Assembly (NCBI RefSeq): GCF_039872765.1
Contig: NZ_JBDPZC010000004.1
Span: forward strand, 248,001-312,000
Length of the DNA stretch: 64,000 bases
DNA from: Roseateles_B flavus
GTDB taxonomy: Bacteria > Pseudomonadota > Gammaproteobacteria > Burkholderiales > Burkholderiaceae_C
Direction of reading: 5' to 3'
The notes beneath the pieces are model-generated. The model did not search any database. It was given only the letters and a program-made list of their open reading frames with translations, and had not been told where the DNA came from. A program made the position numbers and the translations under genes. Positions 63,980-64,000 of the stretch are shown here, piece by piece. Positions within the stretch are counted from its first letter, which is position 1. Each line of letters starts with the position of its first letter.

Positions 63980-64000
63980 ATGGCATTCAGGAAACTCAAG
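63980..64000 (+). CDS. Possible gene start at the right edge
   Basis: ATG at 63980 preceded by AAGGTG gives MAFRKLK before the window ends. Too short to judge. Confidence 0.25.

Noticed and set aside
63600..63999. Minus-strand frames at the right edge (63600-63935 and 63745-63999)
   Set aside because: They lie opposite or beside the plus-strand hypothetical gene, lack ribosome sites and have composition like antisense shadows.

Overview
The window is high-G+C DNA with strong third-position G/C bias. It reads as a chromosomal segment of a betaproteobacterium of the order Burkholderiales, most likely the Rubrivivax/Leptothrix/Roseateles-type group. This is inferred from the division and cell-wall gene order, the type A RNase P RNA, a PEP-CTERM protein and the style of the encoded proteins; no database search was possible. 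No tRNA, rRNA, CRISPR array or insertion sequence was recognised.

Layout. 1-838 (minus) is a low-G+C gene cut by the window edge, with the C-terminal pattern of an aerolysin-like beta-pore-forming protein. About 840 bases without a convincing gene follow. 1677-5874 holds pyrC, a DUF3025 gene, a secreted trypsin-like protease and an FHA membrane protein, closed by a terminator. 5961-16482 holds cysK, a large exported lipoprotein, rnpB, an oxidoreductase, an MFS exporter, an alpha carbonic anhydrase, and a hybrid sensor kinase with a periplasmic binding protein.

16686-33126 is a beta-glucan/glucoside utilisation locus. It contains glucokinase, a secreted GH16 glucanase lipoprotein, a complete sugar ABC importer with a GH1 beta-glucosidase, and a TonB receptor / SapC / JmjC-cupin / tryptophan-halogenase operon, with a LacI-family regulator at the end. 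Palindromes of the form TGAAASCGCTTTCA lie at the glk/GH16 divergent promoter (two sites), before the ABC operon and before the TonB receptor. A degenerate one lies at the regulator itself. The scheme is: extracellular GH16 cleaves glucan, the TonB receptor brings oligosaccharides across the outer membrane, the ABC importer brings them across the inner membrane, GH1 releases glucose and Glk phosphorylates it. A GGDEF gene sits inside the locus.

33446-51401 is the dcw cluster: mraZ, rsmH, ftsL, ftsI, murE, murF, mraY, murD, ftsW, murG, murC, ddl, ftsQ, ftsA, ftsZ. It is tightly coupled and ends in a strong terminator. A 7TM histidine kinase then separates ftsZ from lpxC. Unusual points are a 2 x 75-bp tandem repeat between ftsW and murG that creates a translationally coupled 50-codon ORF, a roughly 110-residue acidic insert in MurD, and patches of foreign-looking codon use in rsmH and ftsA. 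A plus-strand terminator with no gene to serve lies before mraZ.

54709-64000 holds a small membrane protein, a two-gene exporter ABC pair (MdlA/MdlB type), a large secreted ExeM/NucH-like nuclease, a PEP-CTERM protein and two unassigned small genes.

The least explained signal is a 14-bp sequence, GGGTCAGGTCTTGC. It occurs six times exactly and several more times nearly so, inside unrelated genes, in rnpB and between genes.
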